The notes: generated by a model from the sequence alone, not told the origin. A stretch of DNA of 51,424 bases from Candidatus Evtepia faecavium (GCA_019115545.1 DXDK01000088.1:1-51424), one strand, 5' to 3'. Counted from the first letter of the stretch, positions 32,299 through 40,850 are shown. Program-made: numbers and translations.

Positions 32299-33375
32299 AT
32301 GAAAGAGAACCGACTGCGCACAGTGCTCCAAAACCTGGAGCAGATGGGCCTTTCCCAGGCCCTGATCACGGATCCCCTCTCCATCCTCTATCTCACCGGC
32401 CGGCTCATCAAGCCCCTGGAGCGGTTCTACGCCCTCTATGTGAGCCAGTCCGGCCACCACAAGATCTTCATCAACCAGCTGGAGACCGTCCCCGAGGACC
32501 TGGGGGTGGAAAAGGTCCGCTTCACCGACAGCGACCCCTATCTGGACCTGGTCTACCAGGCAGTGGACCACAGCCAGCCCCTGGGGGTGGACAAGAACAT
32601 GGCCGCCCGGTTCCTTCTGCCCCTCATGGACCGGCAGTGCGCTCCAGGCTATGTGAACGCCTCCCTGGCGGTGGACAAGGCCCGGAGCGTCAAGGACGCC
32701 CAGGAACAGGCCCTTATGCGGAAGGCCTCCCAGATCAACGACGAGGCGGTGAAGGCCTTCCGGACGCTGGTCCGGGAAGGGATCACCGAGCGCCAGGTGG
32801 CGGAGCAGACCAAGGGCATCTACCTGGACCTGGGGGCGGAGGATTTCAGCTTTGAGCCCCTGATCGCCTTTGGCGCCAGCGCCGCCAGCGGCCACCACTA
32901 CCCCGACGGCACCCAGCTGAAACCCGGCGACTGCGTCCTCTTTGACGTGGGCTGTGTCTACGAAGGCTACTGCTCCGACATGACCCGGACCTATTTCTAC
33001 CGGGAGGTCTCCCCCAAACAGGAAGCCGTATATGACCTGGTCCTCCAGGCCAACCAGGCCGCGGAGGCCGCCATCCGCCCCGGCGTGCCCCTGCGGGATC
33101 TGGACCGCATCGCCCGGGACATCATCTCCCAAGGGGGATACGGCCCCAACTTCACCCATCGGCTGGGCCACTTCATCGGCCTGGAGACCCACGACTTCGG
33201 GGACGTCTCCTCCGCAGCGGAAGACGTGGCCGTTCCCGGCAACATCTTCTCCATTGAACCGGGGATCTATCTGCCTGGGGAGATGGGAGTGCGCATCGAG
33301 GACCTGGCCCTGGTCACCGAGGACGGGGTGGAGATCCTCAACCACCTGCCCAAGGCCCTGGAAGTCCTTCCCTGA
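32299..33375 (+). CDS. M24-family metallopeptidase (Xaa-Pro aminopeptidase-like)
   Basis: A 358-residue cytoplasmic peptidase of the 'pita-bread' M24 fold. The five dinuclear-metal ligands are in place: D216 (LFDVG), D227 (CSDMTRTY), H291 (HRLGHFIG), E320 (IEPGIYLP) and E334 (RIEDLAL). An N-terminal creatinase-like domain covers about 130 residues. Removes N-terminal residues before proline, which helps degrade imported peptides. Start at 32299 after AGGAAGGCGG; a GTG at 32290 is possible. Separated from the hydantoinase operon by a terminator but close enough to share a task. Confidence 0.93.
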   Translation: MKENRLRTVLQNLEQMGLSQALITDPLSILYLTGRLIKPLERFYALYVSQSGHHKIFINQLETVPEDLGVEKVRFTDSDPYLDLVYQAVDHSQPLGVDKNMAARFLLPLMDRQCAPGYVNASLAVDKARSVKDAQEQALMRKASQINDEAVKAFRTLVREGITERQVAEQTKGIYLDLGAEDFSFEPLIAFGASAASGHHYPDGTQLKPGDCVLFDVGCVYEGYCSDMTRTYFYREVSPKQEAVYDLVLQANQAAEAAIRPGVPLRDLDRIARDIISQGGYGPNFTHRLGHFIGLETHDFGDVSSAAEDVAVPGNIFSIEPGIYLPGEMGVRIEDLALVTEDGVEILNHLPKALEVLP

Positions 33376-33390
33376 GAAAGGAGCTGCCCT

Positions 33391-33981
33391 GTGAACCATC
33401 CCATCGTCACCATCACCCTCTCTGACGGGGGTGTGCTGAAGCTGGAGCTCTATCCTGAGGTCGCCCCCCAGGCGGTGGCCAGCTTCCTTTCCCTGGCCCG
33501 GCAGGGGGTCTTTGACCACTATCCCATTGAGCGCATCGTCCCCGGCTGGGTGGTGGATGTGAGCTACCACGCCTTTCACGATCCCAGGGCCTGCTACTTC
33601 ATCCCCAACGATGTGAAAAGCGGCACCTATCTGGAGGCCGCCTTCGGCACCGTGGGGCTGGGGGGGTACGGCGCCCCGGAGATCGCCGGCGGGGAGTTTT
33701 TCTTCCCTCTGGCCGACTGCCCCGCCATCACCGGCACCTATCCCATCTTCGGCAAAGTGGTGGAGGGGCTGGAGGAACTCCGCCGCCTGGAGGCAGCGGA
33801 GACCTACCCCGTCCCCTTCCCTGGGGAGCCCACGGTAAAGATCAACACCCCCGTCCGCCCCATCTTCCTGGAGCAGGTTACCGTAGAGACCTTCGGAGAG
33901 GACTACGGGGAACCCACAAAACTCCCCGGCATGGAGAAGCCCCTCTTCTGGCCCACCCTCCAGGCCAGCGAGGAGACCTAA
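33391..33981 (+). CDS. Divergent cyclophilin-type peptidyl-prolyl isomerase
   Basis: A 196-residue cyclophilin-like protein starting at GTG (AAAGGAG upstream), 15 bases after the peptidase gene. Conserved parts are TITLSDGGVLKLELYPEVAP, VASFLSLARQG and a late PIFGKVVEGLEEL. The active-site stretch, normally FHRVIPGFMIQGGD, reads IERIVPGWVVDVSY, keeping the Arg but losing the Phe, Gln and GGD; catalysis may be weak. No signal peptide, so it is cytoplasmic. Pairing with a proline-specific peptidase suggests it may help with proline peptide bonds; that is inference. Confidence 0.87.
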   Translation: MNHPIVTITLSDGGVLKLELYPEVAPQAVASFLSLARQGVFDHYPIERIVPGWVVDVSYHAFHDPRACYFIPNDVKSGTYLEAAFGTVGLGGYGAPEIAGGEFFFPLADCPAITGTYPIFGKVVEGLEELRRLEAAETYPVPFPGEPTVKINTPVRPIFLEQVTVETFGEDYGEPTKLPGMEKPLFWPTLQASEET

Positions 33982-33987
33982 AGTAAC

Positions 33988-34028
33988 CCCGCCCCCGCCT
34001 CTGCACCTTCTGCAGAGGCGGGGGCGGG
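33988..34028. terminator. Bidirectional terminator
   Basis: An 18-bp perfect stem (33988-34005 with 34011-34028) between the convergent cyclophilin and rarA genes. Confidence 0.85.
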
Positions 34029-34037
34029 CACTTTCTC

Positions 34038-35369
34038 TCATGGTTTCTTCCCCTGCCCGTGCTGCTCCTTCCAGGCCAGGATCTGCTCCAGGCGGGTTTT
34101 GAACTTCCCCTCCTGCCCCTGGTCGGTGGGGCGGTAGTACCGCCTGCCCAGGAGGGAATCGGGCAGGCACTGCATGTCGGTGAGCTTGTCCGGGGTGTCG
34201 TGGGCATATTGATACCCCTTGCCGTAGTCCAGCTCCTGCATGAGCTTGGTGACCCCGTTGCGGATCACCAGGGGCACCGGCTCGGCCAGTTGGGTGAGGG
34301 CGTCCTTCTTGGCCCGCTCATAGGCCAGGTAGAGGGCGTTGGACTTGGGCACCAGGGAGAGGTACACCACCGCCTGGGTGAGGTGCACGGAGCACTCCGG
34401 CATGCCGATGAAGTGGCAGGCCTGATAGGCCGCCACCGCCATCTCCAGGGCCCGGGGATCGGCCAGGCCCACGTCCTCGCTGGCAAAGCGGGTGAGCCGC
34501 CGGGCGATGTAGAGGGGGTCCTCCCCTGCCTCCAGCATCCGGGCCAGCCAGTAGACGGCGGCATCCGGGTCGGAGTTGCGCATGGACTTGTGCAAAGCGG
34601 AGATGAGGTTGTAGTGTTCCTCCCCCGTCTTGTCATAGAGCAGGGACTTCTTGGCGGTGCACTGCTCCAGGGTCTCCCAGGAGACGGTGGTGGTGTCCCC
34701 ATCGCTCTCCCCGTTGAGGACCACCATCTCCAGGGTGGACAGGGCCGCCCGGGCGTCCCCGTTGGCAAAGGAGGCGATGGCCTCTAGCATCCCCGGCTCC
34801 AGGTTCACCTGCTGCTCCCCAAACCCTCTGGGTTCCGTCAGGGCCCGCTGGAGGAGGGTGACCAGGTCCTGCTTCGTCAGCGCCTGGAGGACGAAGACCT
34901 TGCACCGGGAGAGGAGGGCGCCGTTGATCTCAAAGGAGGGGTTCTCCGTGGTGGCCCCGATGAGGAGGATGCTCCCCTTCTCCACAAAGGGGAGGAAGGC
35001 GTCCTGCTGGGCCTTGTTGAAGCGGTGGATCTCATCCACAAAGACGATGGTCCGCTCCCCGAACTGGCGGTTGCGCTCGGCCTGTTGCATCACCGTGCGG
35101 ATCTCCTTGATCCCGCTGGTGACGGCGGAGAAGTCGATGAACTCCGACTTGGTGGTGTGGGCGATGATCCGGGCCAGGGTGGTCTTCCCCACCCCCGGCG
35201 GGCCCCAGAAGATCATAGAGGAGATCTGGTCCCGCTGGATGAGCTTGCGCAGGACCTTCCCCTCCCCCAGCAGGTGGGTCTGGCCCACGTACTCCTCCAG
35301 GGTGCGGGGCCGGAGGCGGGCCGCCAGGGGCTGGTTGTCCGGCCGGGCAAACAATGTCTGCTGTTCCAT
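34038..35369 (-). CDS. rarA: Replication-associated recombination protein RarA (MgsA)
   Basis: A 443-residue AAA+ ATPase that acts at stalled or broken replication forks. Walker A GPPGVGKTT (56-64), Walker B VDEIHRF (111-117), sensor GATTENPSFEIN and the MgsA-type C-terminal tetramer domain (SMRNSDPDAAVYWLARML, ending near residue 415) are all present. It starts after AAAGGAGG with its own promoter (35409-35437). The 3' end meets the cyclophilin gene at a terminator. Divergent from purC. Confidence 0.96.
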   Translation of the reverse strand: MEQQTLFARPDNQPLAARLRPRTLEEYVGQTHLLGEGKVLRKLIQRDQISSMIFWGPPGVGKTTLARIIAHTTKSEFIDFSAVTSGIKEIRTVMQQAERNRQFGERTIVFVDEIHRFNKAQQDAFLPFVEKGSILLIGATTENPSFEINGALLSRCKVFVLQALTKQDLVTLLQRALTEPRGFGEQQVNLEPGMLEAIASFANGDARAALSTLEMVVLNGESDGDTTTVSWETLEQCTAKKSLLYDKTGEEHYNLISALHKSMRNSDPDAAVYWLARMLEAGEDPLYIARRLTRFASEDVGLADPRALEMAVAAYQACHFIGMPECSVHLTQAVVYLSLVPKSNALYLAYERAKKDALTQLAEPVPLVIRNGVTKLMQELDYGKGYQYAHDTPDKLTDMQCLPDSLLGRRYYRPTDQGQEGKFKTRLEQILAWKEQHGQGKKP

Positions 35370-35408
35370 GGATGCCTCCTTTCTCGGGATCTGAGGGGTC
35401 TTTTTCTT

Positions 35409-35437
35409 ATCCTATCACAGAAGGGGCCCTGGTTCAA
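35409..35437 (-). promoter_or_regulatory. rarA promoter
   Basis: Minus strand TTGAAC (35437-35432), 17 bp, TAGGAT (35414-35409). Confidence 0.7.
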
Positions 35438-35553
35438 CCGCCCCGCGTCCCCGCAGCGGGGAAGCCGCGCCCCGGGAGGGAAAAAACGACGAAAAAATTC
35501 GGCCAGGGACGGGAAATTTTTTTCGTCAAAGGCTTTCCGTTTTTCCCCCGATA

Positions 35554-35568
35554 GTGCTATAATAGCAC
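35554..35568 (+). promoter_or_regulatory. purC promoter -10 inside a 15-bp palindrome
   Basis: GTGCTATAATAGCAC is a perfect palindrome (GTGCTAT-A-ATAGCAC) that contains an extended -10, TGCTATAAT. The spacing to the ATG at 35618 suits a promoter. No consensus -35 (TTTCCG at 35534, 18 bp away). The palindrome may be an operator, but it may also be chance symmetry around an extended -10. Confidence 0.65.
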
Positions 35569-35617
35569 CGATATGGACCAAAACACCGCGATACTATGAA
35601 ATAGGGAGGACATCCAT

Positions 35618-36301
35618 ATGAAAACCCTGTACGACGGAAAGACCAAGACTGTTATGCTGGACGAGGCCACCAACGTGGTGAACCTGTTCTTCAAGGACTC
35701 CGCCACCGGTGAGAACGGCTACTTCGACCCCGGCTTCAACACCGTGGGCGGCAGCGTGGAAGGCAAGGGTAAGATCGGCCTGCAGATCTCCAAGCACTTC
35801 TTTGAGATCATGGAGAAGAACGGCATCCCCACCCACTACCTGGGGGCTGACGTGGACAAGTGCCTCATGCAGGTGCGCAAGCTCACCGTGCCCAAGCTGG
35901 AGTTCGTGCTACGCTACTTCACCGCCGGCTCCATGTGCCGCCGGTTCAGCCTGGAGGAAGGCATCGTCTTCGATCCCCCCTACACCGAGGTCACCCTGAA
36001 GGACGACGAGCAGGGCGATCCCCTCATCAGCGAGCGCCTGTGCATCATGAAGGGCATGCTCAAGCCTGGTCAGTATGACGAGGCCCTGGGCATACTGGTC
36101 AAGGTGGGCGAGGTCCTGAAGAAGGAGCTGGCCGGCATGGGGCTCACCCTCATCGACTTCAAGATCGAGGTGGGCTATGACGAGAACGGCAAGATGTACG
36201 TGGTGGATGAGATCACCCCCGACATCTGGCGCGTCCGGGACGAGAAGGGCAACATCCCCAACCAGATCGACTGCGCCAAGCTGATCCTGGAGAAGATCTG
36301 A
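35618..36301 (+). CDS. purC: Phosphoribosylaminoimidazole-succinocarboxamide synthase (SAICAR synthase)
   Basis: A 227-residue enzyme that joins aspartate to CAIR with ATP in purine synthesis. YDGKTKTV at the start (ATP site), VEGKGKIGLQISKHFFEIM, VRKLTVPKLEFVLRYFTAGS and the C-terminal LIDFKIEVGYD...DEITPDIWRV substrate residues fit PurC. Length is slightly under the usual 235. Good GGGAGG site. Stands alone with its own promoter and terminator; with guaA and the short GMP synthase it is the third purine gene in the window. Confidence 0.95.
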   Translation: MKTLYDGKTKTVMLDEATNVVNLFFKDSATGENGYFDPGFNTVGGSVEGKGKIGLQISKHFFEIMEKNGIPTHYLGADVDKCLMQVRKLTVPKLEFVLRYFTAGSMCRRFSLEEGIVFDPPYTEVTLKDDEQGDPLISERLCIMKGMLKPGQYDEALGILVKVGEVLKKELAGMGLTLIDFKIEVGYDENGKMYVVDEITPDIWRVRDEKGNIPNQIDCAKLILEKI

Positions 36302-36334
36302 TCCCTCCCCCCAGCTTTCATCCCAAGCGTGGAC

Positions 36335-36386
36335 ACACACCGCCGCCGAGGGCTGCGTTCGCAGGCCGGCGGCGGTGTGTTTTTTT
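36335..36386 (+). terminator. purC terminator
   Basis: ACACACCGCCGCCG (36335-36348) pairs with CGGCGGCGGTGTGT (36367-36380), followed by six T (36381-36386). Strong. Confidence 0.9.
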
Positions 36387-36896
36387 GCTGTTAAATCCCT
36401 CCCGTTTTCTATGTTAATTGCATCGTTGTAACAAACATCCTGCAGATTTTGGGCATCGAAACAGGAAAATTCCCCTGGGCATTTCGCCGATTTTATGGCG
36501 CGCCCAGAAGGAAAAAGGATTTGCCCTCCCCTGACACCAGTCAAACCTCCATCTGCCGCTCCCCCGCAGAGGGACGGTCCCCCTGGAGGATCACAATAAG
36601 TTTTCCTTATCGCGCGGCCTTGGCCACCGGAAAAACACCCAAATTGGGCCCCCTGATCTCTCGCAAGCCCGCTGGGCCGGGCGCCGCCATAAGAAAAACT
36701 GAATGCAGACCCTCCTGCAAAAAAGGAAGAAATTAGCAGGAACTGTCCGTTTTTCAGAGACAAAAATCTTGCACAAGAGGAAAATGACAGGCGCAGAAAA
36801 CTTCCTTGCATTTTTAACGCAGGTATGGTAACTTTTGAAATAACTTCTCGCAAACTTTCTTAAGGCTTGCGAAAAAGAGAGAAAGGGGGTGTGGCT
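36387..36896 (+). promoter_or_regulatory. 510-base intergenic stretch with the V-ATPase promoter
   Basis: No gene seen. A promoter reads TTGCAT (36806-36811), 17 bp, TAACTT (36829-36834). An inverted repeat TCGCAA/TTGCGA lies in the 5' leader at about 36847-36873. The stretch is lower in GC than its neighbours and contains short inverted repeats such as ATAAG-N5-CTTAT at about 36596-36610. I could not match it to a known RNA family. Confidence 0.5.
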
Positions 36897-37211
36897 ATGT
36901 CTTTGGATGCGGTAAAAGAAGTGATCGCAGCGGAACAGGCCTCTGCACAGCAGCGGGCTGACAGCGAGCGGGAGGCCATGCGCCTCATCGAAGCAGCCCA
37001 AACCCAGGGGGCAGCCCAGCTGGCCGCCGCCCGGGCAGAGGCCGAGCAGCAGGTCCGGTCCTGGATGCAGGACGCGGAACGGGAGACTGCAAATCTGCAG
37101 GCAGTCCAGCGCTCTGCCGCCGCCCAGCGCCGGGCAGAGATCCTGGCAGAAGGCCGCCGCCACCTGGACCAGGCCGCCGCGTGGATCGTGGGAAAGGTGG
37201 TGGAGTTTTAA
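36897..37211 (+). CDS. ntpF: V/A-type ATPase peripheral-stalk subunit H (Enterococcus NtpF)
   Basis: A 104-residue coiled-coil protein rich in Ala, Gln and Glu (AAQTQGAAQLAAARAEAEQQ), as expected of the peripheral stalk subunit that pairs with subunit E. The first gene of the operon, the same place as Enterococcus hirae ntpF. I start at ATG 36897, seven bases after GAAAGGGGGT; a GTG at 36891 in the same frame is an alternative. The next gene begins directly after its stop. Confidence 0.85.
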   Translation: MSLDAVKEVIAAEQASAQQRADSEREAMRLIEAAQTQGAAQLAAARAEAEQQVRSWMQDAERETANLQAVQRSAAAQRRAEILAEGRRHLDQAAAWIVGKVVEF

Positions 37212-39182
37212 ATGGCCATCGTGAAAATGAAACGGCTTCGCCTGCTCTCCCTGGCGGAGGAGCGCGAGGAACTCCTCGCCCGTCTCCAGCGGGCTGGCTG
37301 CGTGGAAGTGCTGGAACCGGAGGCCGAGCTCAACGACCCCGCCTGGACCGCCCTGCTTAAACGGGAGACCAGCGCCCTGCTGACGGTGAAAGGCCAAATG
37401 ACGGCGGTGCGCGCCGCCCTGGATACCCTAAAGCGGTACGCCGGGGTAAAGTCCGGCCTCTTCGTGCGGCGGGAACCCGTCCTGGAGCGGGTTTTCTTCG
37501 GCGCAGAGCGGCGGGACGCCGCCCTAGCCCTGGCCGAGCAGCTCAACCAATGGGCCCGGGAATTGGGCAAACTCCAGACCATGGAGACCAACCTGGAAAA
37601 CCGCAAGGCCAGCCTGGCCCCCTGGGCGGCCCTGGACCTCCCCCTGGAGACCCAAGAGACCGCCACCACCGTGGTCCAGCTGGGAACCTGTCCCCCGGCG
37701 GTCCCCCTGACCGCCCTGGAAGGCGCTCTGGCGGAGGCAACGGAGCAGGCCCACCTCCAGCTGGTCTCCCAGGACAAGCACCTGCAGTACCTCCTGCTGG
37801 TGTGCCGTAAGGAGGACTTAGACGCCGCCATGCCCTGCCTGCGGGCCCACGGCTATGCCGTGGCCCGGCTCAAGGGGCTCTCCGGCACGCCGGCGGACAA
37901 CCTCCGCCTGGCAGATGCGGAGCTGGCCCAGCTCCAAAAAGCCCGGGAGGAGATCTTGCAGCAAATCCTCGCCTGCGCCGGCCGCCGCAAGGAGCTGGAG
38001 CTCTGCCTGGACCGGGTAACCCAGGATCTCCACCGGGAACAGGCCCGGGAAAAGATCCTCACCAATGGGACGGTTCTCTTCCTGGAAGGCTGGGTGGCCC
38101 TCACCGGGCTGGCCCGGTTGGAGGAGGAACTCCAGAACGTGGTCTGCGCCTATGACCTGGCAGACCCCCAGGAGGACGAGACGCCCCCCACCCTGCTGAA
38201 AAATCCTAAGTGGCTCACCTGCATCAACATGGTCACGGAGATGTACTCCCTGCCGGTGTATCAGGGGGGCATCGACCCCAACCCCTTGATCTTCGGCTTC
38301 TTCGTGGCCTTCTTCGGCTTCATGTTTGCCGACCTGGCCTATGGCCTGGCCCTGCTGATTCTCTCCCTGGTGATCACCCGGAAGTTCCGGCCCAAGGGAA
38401 CCATGGGATATATGTTCCAGCTGGGGCAGTATCTGGGGCTTTCCACGGCAGTGTTCGGGGCACTCACCGGCGGCTTCTTCGGGGACGCCATCTATCAGTT
38501 CACCGCCGCCTTCTTCCCCGACCACGTGATCTCCCTGCCGGCCCTCATCAATCCCCTGCAGGACCCCATGACCATCATGGTCATTGCCCTGGGGGTAGGC
38601 GCGGTACATATGCTCTTTGGGCAGTGCGTGCACATCTACATGGAGATCCGGGACGGCCGCCCGGCAGAGGGGTTCCTGGACGTCGTCCCCTGGTGGCTGG
38701 TCTTTGCCGGCATCGCCCTGGCCTATTTCCAGGGGACCTTCTGGGGGATCGCGGCAGGCTTTCTGGCCCTGCTGCTCACCCAGGGTCGGCATAGGAAAGG
38801 CATCCTGGGGAAGCTCTTTGGGGGCATCGCCAGCTGGTATGACATCACCAGCTGGCTGGGGGATATCCTCTCCTACTGCCGCCTCATGGCCCTGATGCTG
38901 GCCACATCGGTGATCTCCCAGGTGTTCAACATTCTGGCCACCCTTCCCGGGGAGGGGCTGCCGAAACCTCTCGGCATCCTCCTCTTCCTGGTGATCTTCC
39001 TGGTGGGGAACCTGTTCAACATGGGCATCAACATCATCGGCACCTACGTCCACGCCGCCCGTCTGCAGTACTTGGAGTTCTTCGGAAAGTTCTATAAGGA
39101 GGGTGGGGTTCCCTTCCAGCCCTTGAAAGTGCAGACCAAGTATGTGGATGTGACCACAGACGACGGGGAGGTGTTGGAATGA
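37212..39182 (+). CDS. ntpI: V/A-type ATPase subunit I
   Basis: A 656-residue membrane subunit (a-subunit equivalent) that forms the ion half-channels and stator. The N-terminal about 330 residues are cytoplasmic with two long coiled-coil arms (MKRLRLLSLAEEREELLARL, and QKAREEILQQILACAG). The C-terminal half holds seven or eight helices, including FGFFVAFFGFMFADLAYG and the essential-Arg-bearing helix region near the CRLMALMLATSVISQVFN stretch. Begins at 37212, immediately after the previous stop, and overlaps the first K gene by 4 bases (ATGA). Confidence 0.94.
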   Translation: MAIVKMKRLRLLSLAEEREELLARLQRAGCVEVLEPEAELNDPAWTALLKRETSALLTVKGQMTAVRAALDTLKRYAGVKSGLFVRREPVLERVFFGAERRDAALALAEQLNQWARELGKLQTMETNLENRKASLAPWAALDLPLETQETATTVVQLGTCPPAVPLTALEGALAEATEQAHLQLVSQDKHLQYLLLVCRKEDLDAAMPCLRAHGYAVARLKGLSGTPADNLRLADAELAQLQKAREEILQQILACAGRRKELELCLDRVTQDLHREQAREKILTNGTVLFLEGWVALTGLARLEEELQNVVCAYDLADPQEDETPPTLLKNPKWLTCINMVTEMYSLPVYQGGIDPNPLIFGFFVAFFGFMFADLAYGLALLILSLVITRKFRPKGTMGYMFQLGQYLGLSTAVFGALTGGFFGDAIYQFTAAFFPDHVISLPALINPLQDPMTIMVIALGVGAVHMLFGQCVHIYMEIRDGRPAEGFLDVVPWWLVFAGIALAYFQGTFWGIAAGFLALLLTQGRHRKGILGKLFGGIASWYDITSWLGDILSYCRLMALMLATSVISQVFNILATLPGEGLPKPLGILLFLVIFLVGNLFNMGINIIGTYVHAARLQYLEFFGKFYKEGGVPFQPLKVQTKYVDVTTDDGEVLE

Positions 39183-39682
39183 ATCTCCTGGCCTTTTTCC
39201 AGTCCCTCCCCCTCGAGGGCAGGGCGGTGGCCATGGTGGGCGCCGCCCTGGCGGTGGCCCTCCCCTGCGCCGGCTCCGCCACCGGGGTGGGCACCGTGGG
39301 CCGGGCCGGGGCCGGGCTGCTGTCGGTGGATCCGGGGAAGTTCTCCCGGGTCCTGGTGATGCAGATCCTGCCGGGCACCCAGGGGCTCTATGGCCTGGTC
39401 ATCTGGTTCTTTGCCCTGACCAAGCTGGGGTTCTTCTCCGGCACCATTGCAGAACTCACCATGGTCCAGGGGCTGGCCTTTTTCGGGGCCTGCCTGCCGG
39501 TGGCCGTGGGGGGGCTGATCTTCGGCATCGTCCAAGGGCGAATCTGCGCCGGGGGGATCTCCCTGGTGGCAAAGAAGCCCAATGACCTCAGCCGGTCCAT
39601 CATACTGGCCATCATGATGGAGTTTTACGCCATCCTGGCCCTGTTGGCATCCTTCCTGATGCTCAACCAGTTCCAGTTTTAA
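39179..39682 (+). CDS. ntpK: V/A-type ATPase proteolipid subunit K, copy 1
   Basis: A 167-residue four-helix rotor-ring protein (two fused hairpins). The ion site matches Enterococcus NtpK: L64, T67, Q68 (in ILPGTQG), Q119 (IVQG) and E148 (MMEFYAIL), the set of ligands of a Na+-binding ring. The first hairpin carries no acidic residue, so one ion per subunit is expected. Overlaps subunit I (ATGA). A second K gene follows after 44 bases. Confidence 0.93.
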   Translation: MNLLAFFQSLPLEGRAVAMVGAALAVALPCAGSATGVGTVGRAGAGLLSVDPGKFSRVLVMQILPGTQGLYGLVIWFFALTKLGFFSGTIAELTMVQGLAFFGACLPVAVGGLIFGIVQGRICAGGISLVAKKPNDLSRSIILAIMMEFYAILALLASFLMLNQFQF

Positions 39683-39726
39683 CAAGAGAGGCTGCGCCTC
39701 GTACCCATGAAGAGGAGGAAATATCC

Positions 39727-40197
39727 ATGGAGACATTCGGAATTGCATTGGCATTTATTGGCGCGGCGCTTGCCGTGGGGCTGGCCTGCTCTGGCTCTGC
39801 CAAGGGCGTGGGCAGCGTGGGGGAAATGGGGGCCGGCGTGCTGGCCAACGACCCGGGGAAGTTCTCCCAGATCCTGATCCTGCAGATCATCCCCGGCACC
39901 CAGGGCCTCTATGGCCTGGTCATCTGGTTCTTTGCCCTGATGAAGCTGGGCTTCTTCTCCGGGGAGCTGCGGATGCTCTCCTCCAGCGAGGGGCTCATCT
40001 TCCTGGCCGCCTGTATCCCCATGGCCATCGGCGGCCTGCTCTCCGCCATCGCCCAGGGGCGCTGCGCCGCTGCCGGCGTGGCCCTGGTGTCCAAGCGGTC
40101 GGAGGAGCTGTCCAAGGCCATCATCATGGCCATCATGGTGGAGTTCTACGCCATTCTGTGCCTGCTGGCGTCCTTCCTGATGCTCAACAGCCTGTGA
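39727..40197 (+). CDS. ntpK: V/A-type ATPase proteolipid subunit K, copy 2
   Basis: A 156-residue second proteolipid, clearly homologous to the gene before it and 44 bases after it, with its own GAGGAGG site. Ion ligands are kept: T58, Q59 (IIPGTQG), Q110 and E139 (MVEFYAIL), with Ile in place of the backbone-ligand Leu. Start of the mature helix and loop lengths differ from copy 1, which has a longer N-terminus (LLAFFQSLPLEG). Tandem K genes are not in the E. hirae operon. They may form a mixed ring or serve different conditions. Confidence 0.92.
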   Translation: METFGIALAFIGAALAVGLACSGSAKGVGSVGEMGAGVLANDPGKFSQILILQIIPGTQGLYGLVIWFFALMKLGFFSGELRMLSSSEGLIFLAACIPMAIGGLLSAIAQGRCAAAGVALVSKRSEELSKAIIMAIMVEFYAILCLLASFLMLNSL

Positions 40198-40228
40198 TGG
40201 CGGGCGTTTGGGAAAGGAGGCCTCAGCA

Positions 40229-40831
40229 ATGAACGGGATTGAAAAACTCACCGGCCGGATCCACCAGGAGGCCCAGGAGGCCACCGAGGCCCGCCTGGCC
40301 CAGGCCCGGGCCCAGGCGGAGGAGATCCTCGCCAACTACGCAGCCCAGGCTGCCCGGGAAAAGGAGGAGATCCTGGCCAAGGGCCGCCAGGCCCTGGCAG
40401 AGTACCGGGAGCGCCTGGCCAGCACAGCCCACCTGGAGGAGCGGAAGCAGGACCTGGCCGCCCGGCAGCAGGTGATGGAGGAGGCCTTTCAGAAAGCGCT
40501 GGCAACCCTCTGCGCCCTGCCGGAGGGGGAGGCCATCCCCCTGCTGGCCCGTCTGGCGGCCGCCGCCTCGGAGACCGGAGAGGAGGCTGTTCTCCTCTCC
40601 CCTGCCCAGCGGGATACCTTGGGGGAGCAGGTGGTCGCCCAAGCCAACGCCTTGCTCCCCAAGGGGAAGCTGACCTTGGGTCCGGCGGCGCCGGAGATTT
40701 CCGGTGGGCTGATCCTCCGCCAGGGGGCGGTGGACATCAACTGCTCCTTTGCCATGCTCCTGCGACAGCAGCGGGCCCAGCTGAACGGCCCAGTGGCCGC
40801 CCTCCTCTTCCCCGAGGACGGGGCCCATTGA
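40229..40831 (+). CDS. ntpE: V/A-type ATPase subunit E
   Basis: A 200-residue peripheral-stalk subunit. N-terminal coiled coil (HQEAQEATEARLAQARAQAE) and a C-terminal globular domain with GGLILRQGAVDINCSF, where the conserved GG-L-R strand is the family mark. ATG 40229 follows AAAGGAGG. Pairs with the stalk subunit at 36897 and binds the A3B3 head. Confidence 0.91.
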   Translation: MNGIEKLTGRIHQEAQEATEARLAQARAQAEEILANYAAQAAREKEEILAKGRQALAEYRERLASTAHLEERKQDLAARQQVMEEAFQKALATLCALPEGEAIPLLARLAAAASETGEEAVLLSPAQRDTLGEQVVAQANALLPKGKLTLGPAAPEISGGLILRQGAVDINCSFAMLLRQQRAQLNGPVAALLFPEDGAH

Positions 40832-40850
40832 CCCGGAGAGGAGGGGCATT

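Noticed and set aside
36387..36896. 6S RNA or other known structured RNA
   Set aside because: I could not fold it into a long rod with a central bubble or match any family; left as a gene-free stretch.
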